Of a stretch of 64,000 nucleotides of DNA, positions 1 to 10,615 are shown piece by piece. Below the pieces are notes generated by a model, which saw only the letters and a list, made by a program, of their open reading frames with translations, was not told the DNA's origin and did not search any database. The translations under genes were made by a program, and so were the position numbers. This DNA comes from Streptomyces sp. NBC_01214 (GTDB taxonomy: Bacteria > Actinomycetota > Actinomycetes > Streptomycetales > Streptomycetaceae): NCBI RefSeq assembly GCF_026340975.1, contig NZ_JAPEOS010000001.1, positions 2,440,501-2,504,500 of the forward strand, in the 5' to 3' direction. The first letter of the stretch is position 1, and each line of letters starts with the position of its first letter.

Positions 1-1875
1 TACTTCCAGGACATCGCCGGCCTGCACCCCCGTACCGCCACCATGGTGACCACGGCCGCCTCCGTCGAGTGGACCGTGGTGTCCACCGAGGTCGAGGCGC
101 TCCAGCTGGAGTACTCCTGGATCAAGGAGTTCGACCCCCGGTTCAACGTCAAGTACCGGGACGACAAGAGCTACCCCTCCCTCGCCGTCACCCTGGGCGA
201 GGAGTACCCGCGGGTCCAGGTCATGCGCGGGCCCAAGAAGAAGGGCGTGCGCTACTTCGGTCCGTACGGGCACGCCTGGGCGATCCGCGAGACCGTCGAC
301 CTGATGCTCCGGGTGTTCCCGGTGCGGACCTGCTCGGCGGGCGTGTTCAAGCGCTCCGCCCAGATCGGCCGCCCCTGCCTGCTCGGCTACATCGGCAAGT
401 GCTCCGCCCCCTGCGTCGGCAAGGTCACCCCCGAGGAGCACCGCGAACTGGCCGAGGACTTCTGCGACTTCATGGCCGGCCGCACCGGCACCTACCTCTC
501 CCGGCTGGAGCAGGAGATGCACGCGGCAGCGGAGGAGATGGAGTACGAGAAGGCCGCCCGGTTGCGCGACGACATCGGGGCGCTGCGCCGGGCGATGGAG
601 AAGAACGCCGTGGTGCTCGCCGACGCCACCGACGCCGACCTGATCGCCGTGGCCGAGGACGAGCTCGAAGCCGCGGTGCAGATCTTCCACGTCCGCGGCG
701 GCCGCGTCCGCGGCCAGCGCGGCTGGGTCACCGACAAGGTCGAGGCCGTCGACACGGCCGGGCTCGTCGAGCACGCCCTCCAGCAGCTGTACGGCGAGGA
801 GAAGGGCGAGGCCGTGCCCAAGGAGGTGCTGGTGCCGGCCCTCCCCGAGGACACGCCGACACTGAACCAGTGGCTCGCCGAACGCCGGGGGTCCCAGGTC
901 AGCCTGCGGATACCGCAGCGCGGCGACAAGAAGGCCCTGATGGAGACCGTCCACCGCAACGCGCTCCAGTCCCTCGCCCTGCACAAGACCAAGCGCGCCA
1001 GCGACCTCACCACCCGTTCCCGGGCCCTGGAGGAGATCGCCGAGGCACTGGAGCTCGACAGCGCCCCGCTGCGCATCGAGTGCTTCGACATCTCCCACCT
1101 CCAGGGTGACGACGTCGTCGCGTCGATGGTCGTCTTCGAGGACGGGCTGGCCCGCAAGAGCGAGTACCGGCGCTTCCAGATCAAATCGCATCTGGGGCAG
1201 GACGACGTCCGCTCCATGCACGAGGTGGTCTCCCGCCGCTTCCGCCGCTACCTCCAGGAGAAGCTGAAGACCGGCGAGTGGGATGCGGAGGAGGGCGAGG
1301 GCGCGCTGCCCGAGGACGACGGGCGGCCCAAGCGGTTCGCGTACCCGCCCCAGCTCGTCGTGGTCGACGGCGGGCAGCCGCAGGTCGCCGCCGCCAAGCG
1401 GGCCCTGGAGGAGCTCGGGATCGACGACGTCGCCGTGTGCGGCCTGGCCAAGCGGCTGGAGGAGGTCTGGCTGCCCGGAGAGGACGACCCGGTCGTGCTG
1501 CCGCGCACCAGCGAGGGCCTCTACCTGCTCCAGCGGGTACGTGACGAAGCCCACCGGTTCGCCATCCAGTACCAGCGCAGCAAGCGCGGCAAGCGCCTGA
1601 AATCCGGCCCGCTGGACGAGGTGCCCGGACTCGGCGAGAGCCGCAAGCAGGCCCTGGTCAAGCACTTCGGTTCGGTGAAGAAGCTGAAACAGGCGACAAT
1701 CGACCAGATCTGCGAGGTCCCGGGCATAGGTCGGAAGACGGCCGAGACCGTGGCCGCGGCCCTCGCCCAGGCGGTTCCCGCTGGTCCTGCCGTCAATACG
1801 GCCACAGGAGAGATCATTGAGGATGAGACCCCCGCGCCCGCGGGAGCATCGTCCGAACGGGGGACCGAGCAATGA
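1..1875 (+). CDS. uvrC: UvrABC excinuclease subunit C (5' end outside window)
   Basis: UvrC makes both incisions around a lesion in nucleotide excision repair after UvrA/UvrB loading. The reading frame is open from base 1, so the start and most of the N-terminal GIY-YIG nuclease domain are missing; the ATG at 43 is internal. Seen in order: the end of the GIY-YIG region, a CSAPCVGKV cysteine motif near 400-425, a UVR helical motif ([12 protein letters not shown]) near 540-570 that contacts UvrB, the RNase H-like second nuclease domain with the FDISH core near 1084, and tandem helix-hairpin-helix motifs ([18 protein letters not shown]) near 1621-1750. Its stop overlaps the rapZ start, so it probably heads the rapZ-yvcK-whiA transcript. 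Confidence 0.97.
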   Translation, partial: YFQDIAGLHPRTATMVTTAASVEWTVVSTEVEALQLEYSWIKEFDPRFNVKYRDDKSYPSLAVTLGEEYPRVQVMRGPKKKGVRYFGPYGHAWAIRETVDLMLRVFPVRTCSAGVFKRSAQIGRPCLLGYIGKCSAPCVGKVTPEEHRELAEDFCDFMAGRTGTYLSRLEQEMHAAAEEMEYEKAARLRDDIGALRRAMEKNAVVLADATDADLIAVAEDELEAAVQIFHVRGGRVRGQRGWVTDKVEAVDTAGLVEHALQQLYGEEKGEAVPKEVLVPALPEDTPTLNQWLAERRGSQVSLRIPQRGDKKALMETVHRNALQSLALHKTKRASDLTTRSRALEEIAEALELDSAPLRIECFDISHLQGDDVVASMVVFEDGLARKSEYRRFQIKSHLGQDDVRSMHEVVSRRFRRYLQEKLKTGEWDAEEGEGALPEDDGRPKRFAYPPQLVVVDGGQPQVAAAKRALEELGIDDVAVCGLAKRLEEVWLPGEDDPVVLPRTSEGLYLLQRVRDEAHRFAIQYQRSKRGKRLKSGPLDEVPGLGESRKQALVKHFGSVKKLKQATIDQICEVPGIGRKTAETVAAALAQAVPAGPAVNTATGEIIEDETPAPAGASSERGTEQ

Positions 1876-2819
1876 CCGAGCACGAGACCGCGCACGACCG
1901 AGACGGAGCACAGGTGAGTACGGGCACGACAGTGGAGCCCGGCGAGACCGCCGAGGCGGCCATCCCCGAGCTGGTGATCATCTCCGGCATGTCCGGGGCC
2001 GGCCGCAGTACGGCGGCGAAGTGTCTGGAGGACCTCGGCTGGTTCGTCGTCGACAACCTCCCGCCGGCCCTGATCCCGACCATGGTCGAGCTCGGCGCCC
2101 GCTCCCAGGGCAACGTGGCGCGCATCGCGGTCGTCGTCGACGTCCGCGGCCGCCAGTTCTTCGACGCCCTGCGCGAGTCCCTCGCCGACCTCGACAGCAA
2201 GGGCGTCACCCGCCGCATCGTCTTCCTGGAGTCCTCCGACGACGCGCTGGTCCGCCGCTTCGAGTCGGTCCGCCGCCCGCACCCGCTCCAGGGCGACGGG
2301 CGCATCACCGACGGCATCGCCGCCGAGCGCGACCTGCTGCGCGAGCTGCGCGGCGACGCCGACCTGGTGATCGACACCTCCAGCCTGAACGTGCACGAGC
2401 TGCGCGCGAAGATGGACGCCCAGTTCGCCGGGGACGAGGAGCCCGAGCTGCGGGCCACCGTCATGTCCTTCGGCTACAAGTACGGCCTCCCCGTCGACGC
2501 CGACCTCGTCGTCGACTGCCGCTTCATCCCCAACCCGCACTGGGTCCCGGAGCTGCGCCCCTTCACCGGGCTCAACGAGGAGGTGTCGGGGTACGTCTTC
2601 AGCCAGCCCGGCGCCAAGGAGTTCCTCGACCGGTACACCGAGCTGCTCCAGCTCATCGCCACCGGCTACCGCCGCGAGGGCAAGCGGTACGTGACCATCG
2701 CCGTCGGCTGCACGGGCGGCAAGCACCGCAGCGTGGCCATGTCCGAGAAGCTCGCCGCCCGCCTCGCCTCCGAGGGAGTCGAGACCGTCGTAGTCCACCG
2801 GGACATGGGGCGCGAGTGA
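1872..2819 (+). CDS. rapZ: RapZ/YvcJ-family nucleotide-binding protein
   Basis: 315 aa, the usual length for the family. RapZ proteins bind nucleotides; the E. coli member is an RNase adaptor controlling GlmZ/GlmS, but no such RNA target is established here, so the target is unknown. The N-terminal P-loop reads GMSGAGRS (residues 39-46), with Arg where the usual Walker A Lys sits. The C-terminal domain carries the conserved GCTGGKHRS motif. The ATG overlaps the uvrC stop (ATGA) and the stop overlaps the GTG of the next gene, so translation is likely coupled throughout. The uvrC-rapZ-yvcK-whiA order is the standard one in Streptomyces and resembles the yvcJKL-whiA cluster of Firmicutes. Confidence 0.95.
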   Translation: MTEHETAHDRDGAQVSTGTTVEPGETAEAAIPELVIISGMSGAGRSTAAKCLEDLGWFVVDNLPPALIPTMVELGARSQGNVARIAVVVDVRGRQFFDALRESLADLDSKGVTRRIVFLESSDDALVRRFESVRRPHPLQGDGRITDGIAAERDLLRELRGDADLVIDTSSLNVHELRAKMDAQFAGDEEPELRATVMSFGYKYGLPVDADLVVDCRFIPNPHWVPELRPFTGLNEEVSGYVFSQPGAKEFLDRYTELLQLIATGYRREGKRYVTIAVGCTGGKHRSVAMSEKLAARLASEGVETVVVHRDMGRE

Positions 2820-3880
2820 CTGCTCGGACCCCGCGGCTGAGCCGCCTGCGCCGCCTCACCCCGGGCCGGGGCGAGGACGGCGCGGGCCGTTCCGGCCGTT
2901 CCGGCCGCCGGCGCGGCGCCACGCCCAAGGTGGTGGCGCTCGGCGGCGGCCAGGGCCTGTCGGCCTCCCTCGCCGCGCTGCGCCGGATCACCGGTGACCT
3001 CACGGCCGTGGTCACCGTGGCCGACGACGGCGGTTCCAGCGGCCGGCTCCGGGAGGAGCTCGACGTGCTCCCGCCCGGCGACCTGCGCAAGGCCCTGGCC
3101 GCGCTGTGCGGCGACGACGACTGGGGCCAGACCTGGGCCCGGGTCATCCAGCACCGCTTCCAGTCCGAGGGCGATCTGCACGGGCACGCGGTCGGCAACC
3201 TGCTGATCGTCGCCCTGTGGGAACAGCTCGGCGACCCCGTCCAGGCCCTCGACCTGGTCGGCAAGCTGCTCGGGGCGCACGGCCGCGTCCTGCCGATGTC
3301 GGCGGTGCCGCTGGAGCTGCAAGCCCTGGTCCGGGGGCACGACCCGGCCCGCCCCGAGGACGTGGACACCGTCCGCGGGCAGGCCACGGTGGCGCTGACC
3401 CCGGGCGAGGTGCTCTCCGTACAGGTGGTGCCGAGCGACCCGCCGGCCGTGCCCGAGGCCGTGGCCGCGGTCCTGGACGCCGACTGGGTGGTGCTCGGTC
3501 CGGGGTCCTGGTTCTCCTCGGTCATTCCGCACCTGCTGGTGCCGGAACTGCTGGACGCGCTGATGGAGACGAAGGCCCGGCGGGTCCTCTCGCTGAACCT
3601 CGCGCCGCAGCCCGGCGAAACAGAGGGCTTCTCTCCGCAGCGTCATTTGGAGGTTTTGGCCCGACACGCCCCTAAACTCGCCCTGGACGTGGTGCTGGCC
3701 GACGAGGCCGCCGTGCCCGACCGCGAGTCCCTCGCCGATGCCGCGAAACGGTTCGGTGCCGCGGTCGAGCTGGCGCCCGTGGCCAGGCAGGACGGCTCTC
3801 CGAAGCACGACCCGGAGCTGCTGGCCGCCGCGTACGACCGTATTTTTCGGATGCATGGAAGGATCGGCCCATGGCGATGA
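2816..3880 (+). CDS. yvcK: YvcK/CofD-like gluconeogenesis factor family protein
   Basis: 354 aa. YvcK-like proteins have a CofD (2-phospho-lactate transferase) fold, bind UDP-sugars in Bacillus, and affect growth on gluconeogenic carbon sources and cell-wall synthesis; the enzymatic role is unsettled. The N-terminus is basic and low-complexity ([10 protein letters not shown]), followed by the glycine-rich motif LGGGQGLSA, then [12 protein letters not shown] and [10 protein letters not shown], all diagnostic. The GTG at 2816 overlaps the rapZ stop. Reading further upstream in this frame gives only shadow sequence over rapZ, so this start is preferred. The end overlaps whiA by 10 bases. Confidence 0.92.
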   Translation: MTARTPRLSRLRRLTPGRGEDGAGRSGRSGRRRGATPKVVALGGGQGLSASLAALRRITGDLTAVVTVADDGGSSGRLREELDVLPPGDLRKALAALCGDDDWGQTWARVIQHRFQSEGDLHGHAVGNLLIVALWEQLGDPVQALDLVGKLLGAHGRVLPMSAVPLELQALVRGHDPARPEDVDTVRGQATVALTPGEVLSVQVVPSDPPAVPEAVAAVLDADWVVLGPGSWFSSVIPHLLVPELLDALMETKARRVLSLNLAPQPGETEGFSPQRHLEVLARHAPKLALDVVLADEAAVPDRESLADAAKRFGAAVELAPVARQDGSPKHDPELLAAAYDRIFRMHGRIGPWR

Positions 3881-4866
3881 CGCCTGCGGTGAAGGATGAG
3901 ATCTCCCGCCTGCCCGTCACCCGGACCTGCTGCAGGAAGGCGGAGGTCTCGGCGATCCTTCGGTTCGCGGGCGGGCTGCACCTGGTGAGCGGCCGCATCG
4001 TCATCGAGGCGGAGCTGGACACGGGCATCGCCGCCAGACGCCTGCGCAAGGACATCCTGGAGATCTTCGGCCATTCCTCGGACCTCGTGGTGATGGCCCC
4101 CGGCGGACTGCGCCGCGGTAGCCGCTACGTCGTCCGCGTCGTGGCCGGCGGCGACCAGCTGGCACGCCAGACGGGCCTCGTGGACGGCCGCGGACGCCCC
4201 ATCCGGGGTCTGCCCCCGCAGGTGGTCTCCGGGGCCACCTGCGACGCGGAGGCGGCCTGGCGCGGCGCCTTCCTGGCCCACGGCTCGCTCACCGAGCCGG
4301 GCCGGTCCTCCTCCCTGGAGGTCACCTGCCCCGGCCCGGAGGCCGCCCTGGCCCTGGTGGGCGCCGCCCGCAGGCTGTCCATCGCCGCCAAGGCGCGCGA
4401 GGTGCGCGGAGTGGACCGGGTCGTGGTCCGCGACGGCGACGCGATCGGGGCGCTGCTGACCCGGCTCGGCGCGCACGAGTCGGTCCTGGCCTGGGAGGAG
4501 CGGCGGATGCGGCGCGAAGTGCGCGCCACCGCCAACCGCCTGGCGAACTTCGACGACGCCAACCTGCGCCGCTCGGCGCGGGCCGCGGTGGCCGCCGGAG
4601 CCCGCGTGCAGCGCGCACTGGAGATCCTCGGCGAGGAGGTCCCCGAGCACCTGGCCGCGGCGGGCCGGCTGCGCATGGAGCACAAGCAGGCCTCCCTGGA
4701 GGAACTGGGCGCGCTCGCCGACCCGCCGCTGACCAAGGACGCGGTCGCCGGCCGGATCCGCCGCCTGCTGGCGATGGCCGACAAGCGGGCCCAGGACCTC
4801 GGCGTCCCGGGCACCGAGTCGAACCTCGACCTCAGCGAGGAGATGGCCGACAACATGGCCGGTTAG
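3871..4866 (+). CDS. whiA: Sporulation transcription factor WhiA
   Basis: 331 aa, full length. WhiA controls, together with WhiB, the switch from aerial growth to sporulation septation in Streptomyces (ftsZ, ftsW and others). The N-terminal two thirds have the degenerate LAGLIDADG-homing-endonuclease fold typical of WhiA (conserved TCCRKAE near residue 19, LRFAGGLH near 31). The C-terminus has the helix-turn-helix region ([27 protein letters not shown]). The ATG at 3871 lies inside the end of yvcK. In S. coelicolor a developmental promoter lies upstream of whiA; I cannot point to it here. Two strong hairpins follow, ending the operon. Confidence 0.97.
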   Translation: MAMTPAVKDEISRLPVTRTCCRKAEVSAILRFAGGLHLVSGRIVIEAELDTGIAARRLRKDILEIFGHSSDLVVMAPGGLRRGSRYVVRVVAGGDQLARQTGLVDGRGRPIRGLPPQVVSGATCDAEAAWRGAFLAHGSLTEPGRSSSLEVTCPGPEAALALVGAARRLSIAAKAREVRGVDRVVVRDGDAIGALLTRLGAHESVLAWEERRMRREVRATANRLANFDDANLRRSARAAVAAGARVQRALEILGEEVPEHLAAAGRLRMEHKQASLEELGALADPPLTKDAVAGRIRRLLAMADKRAQDLGVPGTESNLDLSEEMADNMAG

Positions 4867-4867
4867 G

Positions 4868-4918
4868 GGGTGTCTTGCCGATCAGGCCCGCGAGCCCGGC
4901 CTGATCGGCAAGACACCC
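4868..4918 (+). terminator. Operon terminator after whiA, hairpin 1
   Basis: A perfect 20-bp inverted repeat (4868-4887 with 4899-4918) with an 11-base loop starts two bases after the whiA stop. No T-run follows, as is usual in Streptomyces. Confidence 0.8.
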
Positions 4919-4941
4919 TCCTAGGTCGTCCCGTACGGCTG

Positions 4942-4975
4942 AAGGGGCCCGTGCGATCACTCGTGCGGGCCCCTT
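4942..4975 (+). terminator. Second hairpin after whiA
   Basis: 10-bp GC-rich arms (4942-4951 with 4966-4975), extendable by wobble pairs and followed by TTT-containing sequence. Together with the preceding hairpin it separates the whiA operon from the carboxypeptidase gene. Confidence 0.65.
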
Positions 4976-4989
4976 TGCCGCACGCCCCA

Positions 4990-5017
4990 TTGACATGAGC
5001 ATGGGCCGGTCTTGAGT
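4990..5017 (+). promoter_or_regulatory. Candidate housekeeping promoter of the carboxypeptidase gene
   Basis: A perfect TTGACA (4990-4995) with a weak -10 (TTGAGT, 5012-5017) 16 bases downstream, about 45 bases before the chosen ATG at 5063. The -35 is striking in GC-rich DNA; the -10 is poor. Confidence 0.4.
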
Positions 5018-5062
5018 CTGGCGTCCGAACGCTTTCGTGGCAGACGACGCCCAGGGGGGCAC

Positions 5063-8023
5063 ATGAGTCACCGCGCGAGATCGATCCTCGCCGCAAGCGC
5101 ACTCGTCTTCGGAACCACGCTCGCCGTGCTACCCGCCGCGGCCCAGGCCCAGCCGGGACCCGGCGCCGCATCCGGCGCCGACGAGGTACGGGTCTACGAC
5201 GCCGACATCACCCGGGAGCAGGTCCCGCTGGTCCTCGCCGCGGGGCAGGACGCGCACGAGCTCACCGAGCGGGCCCCGGAGACCGGTACCGCCCACGTCG
5301 AGCTCTTCCTCAGCGGCGGGCAGGCCAAGGAACTCGCGGCCCAGGGCGTCAAGCTGGCCGAGCGCAAGGTCCCCGCCCAGGGCCTGGCCCGTGCCGAGGC
5401 CGCCGGGGACGGGGTGTTCCGCCCGTACAGCGGCAAGGGCGGCCTCCAGGAGGAGATCCTGCGGACCGCGCAGGAGAACCCGGGGCTCACCAAGGTCGTC
5501 TCCATCGGCAAGACCGTCCAGGGCAAGGACATCCTCGCCCTGAAGGTCAGCAAGAACGCCAAGAAGACCAAGGACGGTGACAAGCCGTCGGTCCTCTACA
5601 TGTCCAACCAGCACGCCCGTGAGTGGATCACCCCCGAGATGACCCGGCGGCTGATGCACCACACCCTCGACCACTACGGCAAGGACCCGCGCATCACCAA
5701 GCTGGTGGACTCCAGCGAGCTGTGGTTCCTGCTCTCCGCCAACCCGGACGGGTACGACTACACGCACGCGGCCGACGGCCAGCGGCTGTGGCGCAAGAAC
5801 CTGCGCGACAACAACGGCGACGGGAAGACCGGCCCCGGCGACGGGGTCGACCTCAACCGGAACTTCGCCTTCAAGTGGGGCTACGACAACGAGGGCTCCT
5901 CGCCGAACCAGGCGAGCGAGACCTACCGCGGCCCGAGCGCCTCTTCCGAGCCCGAGACCGTCGCCCTCGACCGCTTCGAGAAGCGCATCGGCTTCGAGTA
6001 CGCCGTCAACTACCACTCCGCCGCCGAACTGATCCTCTACGGCGTGGGCTGGCAGGTCGCCACCCCCACCCCCGACGACGTCGCCTACGAGGCGCTCGCC
6101 GGCACCCCGGAGAACCCTGCCGTCCCGGGCTACTACCCGCAGGTCTCCTCCGAGCTCTACACCACCAACGGCGAGGCCGACGGCCACGCCTCCAACGTCA
6201 ACGGCATCATGATGTTCACGCCGGAGATGACCACCTGCCAGACCGCCTCGGCGAGCGACCCGAACGACCAGTGGAAGCCCGAGGACTGCGCCTCCGGCTT
6301 CAACTTCCCGGACGACGAGAAGCTCATCCAGGCGGAGTTCGCCAAGAACGTCCCCTTCGCCCTCTCCGTCGGCGAGAGCGCCGCGACCCCGGACCGGCCG
6401 AAGTCCTCGCTCGGCCTGACCGCCGCCGACTTCACCGTGGACGCCTTCGCCACCTCCTACGTCGCCCGCGGCGAGGACCAGAGGGTCTCCGTCACCGCCC
6501 GCAAGGCGCTGAAGGACAAGGAACTCAACTTCCGGATCAACGGCGGCCGCACGCACGACGAGGACCTGAGGCCCTGGAAGGGCGGCGAGGTCTACGGCGG
6601 CGACGACAACAACTGGTTCGACGAGTACCGCGCCGAGGTCGACGGCGCGAAGCCCGGCGACAAGGTCGAGGTCTGGTTCACCGGCCGCGACCGCTCCGGC
6701 AAGCAGGTCTCCAGCGAGCACTTCACGTACACGGTGGCCGAGCGGCCGCGCGCGGACGTCCTGGTGATCGCGGAAGAGGGGGCCAAGGCCCAGCACGCCC
6801 AGTCCTACGTCGACGCCCTGCGCGCGAACGGCAGGTCCGCGGCGGTCTGGGACGTCGCCGTCCAGGGCGCCCCGCACCACCTCGGCGTCCTGTCCCACTT
6901 CGGCACGGCCGTCCACTACACGGGGGCCAAGACCCCCGGCGGCGAAACCCAGTTGGCGGTGCGCGACTTCCTGAACGAGGGCGGCAAGTTGATCGAGGCC
7001 GGCGAGCTGGCGGGCGGCAACGCCCAGGTCGGCCGCGCCGTGACCAACGACTTCAGCCAGTACTGGCTCGGTGCGTACAGCCGGACGAGCACCGCCGGAG
7101 CCACCGGCTTCGCCGGCGCCGGCGCACTGAACGGCGCCCGGGGCAACGTCGGGGACGCCGCGGGCAACCCGCTGAACGCCCCCGGCGGGTACACCGTGAC
7201 CTCCGAGACCCTGGCGCCCGCACAGTTCCCGCAGTTCAAGAGCGCTCAGGCGGGAGCCTTCACCGGAGTGGTGAACCCGTACGCCCCCTACGCCGGCGCC
7301 GGCATGGCAGCGGCCCTGCACGCCGACGACGACTGGAAGCGCCTCGTCCGTACGATCGACCTCACCGGGGTCACCGCGGCCGACCAGCCGCAGCTGAAGC
7401 TGGCGCTCAACTGGAACGTCGAGGAGGGCTACGACCACGCCGCACTGGAGGCCCGGACCGCCGGCGGCGACGACTGGACCACCCTGCCGGACGCGGGCGG
7501 CCTGAGCAGCTCCGCCGTCCCCGAGGAGTGCGCCGCCGGGTTCTTCGTCAACGGACACCCGTTCCTGCGCCGCTACCTCACGCTCGACGCCGCCGGCTGC
7601 ACCCCGCAGGGCACCAGCGGCAAGTGGAACAGCTTCACCGGTTCCTCCGGCGGCTGGAAGCAGGTCTCCTTCGACCTGAGCGCCTACGCCGGCAAGACCG
7701 TTGAGCTCTCGCTCTCCTCCATCACCGACCCGGGGTCGGGCGGCCGCGGCGTCTTCGCGGACGAGGCCCGTCTCTCCGTCAAGGGCGCGGACCAGCCCGT
7801 AGAGGGATTCGAGACGTCCCTCGGAGCCTGGACGGCGCAGGCCGCGCCGGCCGGAAGCCCCGAGGTTCCGGGTGAATGGGCCCGGTCCGGGGAACTGTTC
7901 AAGTCCTACGCTGCGGTGACCACGCGTGACACGGTGTTGCTGGGCTTCGGCCTGGAGCACATGCCCGCCGCGGCGGACCGTGCCCTACTCATCGGTAAGG
8001 CACTGCGCACACTGCACCGCTGA
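5063..8023 (+). CDS. Secreted M14-family zinc carboxypeptidase, multidomain
   Basis: 986 aa from the ATG at 5063, preceded by AGGGGGGC; a TTG 17 codons upstream is less likely. A Sec signal peptide (residues 1 to about 29, ending AAAQAQ) indicates export. The M14 domain covers roughly residues 105-430. Zinc ligands fit H184 and E187 in HARE and H318 in NYHSA, with E388 (FTPEMT) as catalytic Glu, so it should be active on C-terminal residues of peptides. It is far longer than a minimal M14 enzyme (about 300-400 aa). After it come an Ig-like segment (about 455-565), a Rossmann/glutamine-amidotransferase-like segment (VLVIAEEGAK, FLNEGGKLIEAGE) and a MAM/jelly-roll-like segment. The final 30 residues (LLGFGLEHM, ALLIGKALRTL) look like the end of the Rossmann-like domain. 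Two cysteines near 815-835 may form a disulphide. Monocistronic. Confidence 0.9.
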   Translation: MSHRARSILAASALVFGTTLAVLPAAAQAQPGPGAASGADEVRVYDADITREQVPLVLAAGQDAHELTERAPETGTAHVELFLSGGQAKELAAQGVKLAERKVPAQGLARAEAAGDGVFRPYSGKGGLQEEILRTAQENPGLTKVVSIGKTVQGKDILALKVSKNAKKTKDGDKPSVLYMSNQHAREWITPEMTRRLMHHTLDHYGKDPRITKLVDSSELWFLLSANPDGYDYTHAADGQRLWRKNLRDNNGDGKTGPGDGVDLNRNFAFKWGYDNEGSSPNQASETYRGPSASSEPETVALDRFEKRIGFEYAVNYHSAAELILYGVGWQVATPTPDDVAYEALAGTPENPAVPGYYPQVSSELYTTNGEADGHASNVNGIMMFTPEMTTCQTASASDPNDQWKPEDCASGFNFPDDEKLIQAEFAKNVPFALSVGESAATPDRPKSSLGLTAADFTVDAFATSYVARGEDQRVSVTARKALKDKELNFRINGGRTHDEDLRPWKGGEVYGGDDNNWFDEYRAEVDGAKPGDKVEVWFTGRDRSGKQVSSEHFTYTVAERPRADVLVIAEEGAKAQHAQSYVDALRANGRSAAVWDVAVQGAPHHLGVLSHFGTAVHYTGAKTPGGETQLAVRDFLNEGGKLIEAGELAGGNAQVGRAVTNDFSQYWLGAYSRTSTAGATGFAGAGALNGARGNVGDAAGNPLNAPGGYTVTSETLAPAQFPQFKSAQAGAFTGVVNPYAPYAGAGMAAALHADDDWKRLVRTIDLTGVTAADQPQLKLALNWNVEEGYDHAALEARTAGGDDWTTLPDAGGLSSSAVPEECAAGFFVNGHPFLRRYLTLDAAGCTPQGTSGKWNSFTGSSGGWKQVSFDLSAYAGKTVELSLSSITDPGSGGRGVFADEARLSVKGADQPVEGFETSLGAWTAQAAPAGSPEVPGEWARSGELFKSYAAVTTRDTVLLGFGLEHMPAAADRALLIGKALRTLHR

Positions 8024-8037
8024 TCCGAGCCCCGGTC

Positions 8038-8056
8038 GTCACTCACCCTGAGTGAC
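8038..8056 (+). terminator. Small hairpin after the carboxypeptidase gene
   Basis: 8-bp perfect arms (8038-8045, 8049-8056) around CCC, 15 bases after the stop codon. Confidence 0.5.
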
Positions 8057-8073
8057 GGGGGCCGAAGTTCGAA

Positions 8074-8104
8074 GGTCCCGTTCCGGAGTGTCCGGAACGG
8101 GACC
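8074..8104 (+). terminator. Main terminator after the carboxypeptidase gene
   Basis: A perfect 14-bp inverted repeat (8074-8087 with 8091-8104) around GTG, without a T-run. Confidence 0.75.
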
Positions 8105-8189
8105 CTCGCGGGAGTACCCCCGGGAAGTAGGGGGAGTGTCAGGCCCCGACCGATGTCACCCAAAAGCTCACGGAGAGGTAGGGTCGTAA

Positions 8190-9263
<1,074 letters not shown>

Positions 9264-9271
9264 GAACGTAG

Positions 9272-9344
9272 GGCAAGGCACCACGATGTGAAGCACAGGG
9301 TCCGAGCAGCGCGACGATGCGCCGCACGGGCCCTGTTGCTTGCC
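9272..9344 (+). other. Structured gap-pgk intergenic region
   Basis: The 131-base gap between gap and pgk contains nested complementary segments: GGCAAG (9272-9277) with CTTGCC (9339-9344), and an 8-bp stem CAGGGTCC (9296-9303) with GGGCCCTG (9328-9335), one G-U pair. It could be a processing or attenuating hairpin that sets gap above pgk-tpiA, or a partial terminator. Confidence 0.45.
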
Positions 9345-9394
9345 TCGTTATCCTTCCTCGCCCTTCGAGTGAAGGCTCAAAGGAGTAGAAATAC

Positions 9395-10609
9395 ATGAAG
9401 ACGATCGATGAACTGCTCGCCGAAGGCGTCAAGGGCAAGCGGGTCTTCGTCCGCGCGGACCTGAACGTCCCGCTGGCCGAGGGCACCATCACCGACGACG
9501 GCCGCATCCGCGCCGTCCAGCCCACGATCGCGAAGCTCGCCGAAGCCGGCGCCCGCGTCATCGTGGCCTCGCACCTGGGTCGCCCCAAGGGCGCCGGCGT
9601 CGAGCCGGCGTTCTCGCTGGCCCCGGCCGCCACGCGCCTCGGCGAACTGCTCGGTGCGGACGTGGCGTTCGCGACCGACACCGTCGGCGCCTCCGCCAAG
9701 GAGACCGTCGCGGCCCTGGCCGACGGCCAGGTCGCCGTGATCGAGAACCTGCGCTTCAACGCCGGTGAGACCTCCAAGGACGACGCCGAGCGCGGCGCCT
9801 TCGCGGACCAGCTCGCGGAGCTCGCCGACCTCTACGTGGGCGACGGCTTCGGCGCCGTGCACCGGGGGCACGCCTCGGTCCTCGACCTCCCGGCCCGCCT
9901 CCCGCACGGGGCCGGCTACCTCATCGCCACCGAGGTCGGCGTCCTGAAGAAGCTGACCGCCGAGGTCGAGCGCCCGTACGTGGTGGTCCTCGGCGGTGCC
10001 AAGGTCTCCGACAAGCTCGCCGTCATCGACGAGCTGCTCGGCAAGGCCGACCGCATCCTCATCGGCGGCGGCATGGCCTACACCTTCCTCTACGCCAAGG
10101 GCTACGAGGTCGGCATCTCCCTGCTCCAGAAGGACCAGGTGGAGAAGGTCAAGGAGTACATGGAGCGCGCCGAGAAGACCGGCGTCGAGCTGGTCCTCCC
10201 GGTCGACGTGCTGGTCTCCTCGGAGTTCCCGGACCTCAAGGGCAAGACCCCGGCCACGTTCGAGACCGTCGACGCGGACAAGATCCCCGCCGACAAGGAG
10301 GGCCTGGACATCGGCCCCAAGACGCGCGAGCTGTACGCGTCGAAGATCGCCGATGCCAAGACCGTCTTCTGGAACGGTCCGGTGGGCGTCTTCGAGCACC
10401 CCGACTACGCCGGGGGCACCACGGCCATCGCCCAGGCCCTGCTCGACAGCAGCGCCTTCACCGTCGTCGGCGGTGGCGACAGCGCCGCCGCGGTCCGCAT
10501 CCTGGGCTTCGACGAGAATGCATTCGGCCACATCTCGACCGGTGGCGGCGCCTCCCTCGAATACCTCGAGGGCAAGACGCTCCCCGGCCTCGCCGCCCTG
10601 GAGGGCTGA
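9395..10609 (+). CDS. pgk: Phosphoglycerate kinase
   Basis: 404 aa. It transfers phosphate from 1,3-bisphosphoglycerate to ADP in glycolysis. Seen: the N-terminal substrate site (VFVRADLNVPL), ASHLGRPKG, ENLRFNAGE, the hinge and nucleotide-binding landmarks (VVLGGAKVSDK, GGGMAYTF), and the C-terminal GGGDSAAAV, FGHISTGGGASLE. The start is supported by AGGAG at 9381-9385, nine bases upstream. It is six bases from tpiA, so the two are co-transcribed and probably translationally linked. Confidence 0.98.
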   Translation: MKTIDELLAEGVKGKRVFVRADLNVPLAEGTITDDGRIRAVQPTIAKLAEAGARVIVASHLGRPKGAGVEPAFSLAPAATRLGELLGADVAFATDTVGASAKETVAALADGQVAVIENLRFNAGETSKDDAERGAFADQLAELADLYVGDGFGAVHRGHASVLDLPARLPHGAGYLIATEVGVLKKLTAEVERPYVVVLGGAKVSDKLAVIDELLGKADRILIGGGMAYTFLYAKGYEVGISLLQKDQVEKVKEYMERAEKTGVELVLPVDVLVSSEFPDLKGKTPATFETVDADKIPADKEGLDIGPKTRELYASKIADAKTVFWNGPVGVFEHPDYAGGTTAIAQALLDSSAFTVVGGGDSAAAVRILGFDENAFGHISTGGGASLEYLEGKTLPGLAALEG

Positions 10610-10615
10610 ACCCGT

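Noticed and set aside
3871..4866. LAGLIDADG fold of WhiA read as a mobile intron endonuclease
   Set aside because: WhiA proteins contain a degenerate, non-catalytic form of this fold; there is no intron or intein context.
5129..7960. A 943-codon open frame opposite the carboxypeptidase
   Set aside because: High-GC antisense shadow of a gene with clear M14 motifs; no recognisable domain or ribosome site.
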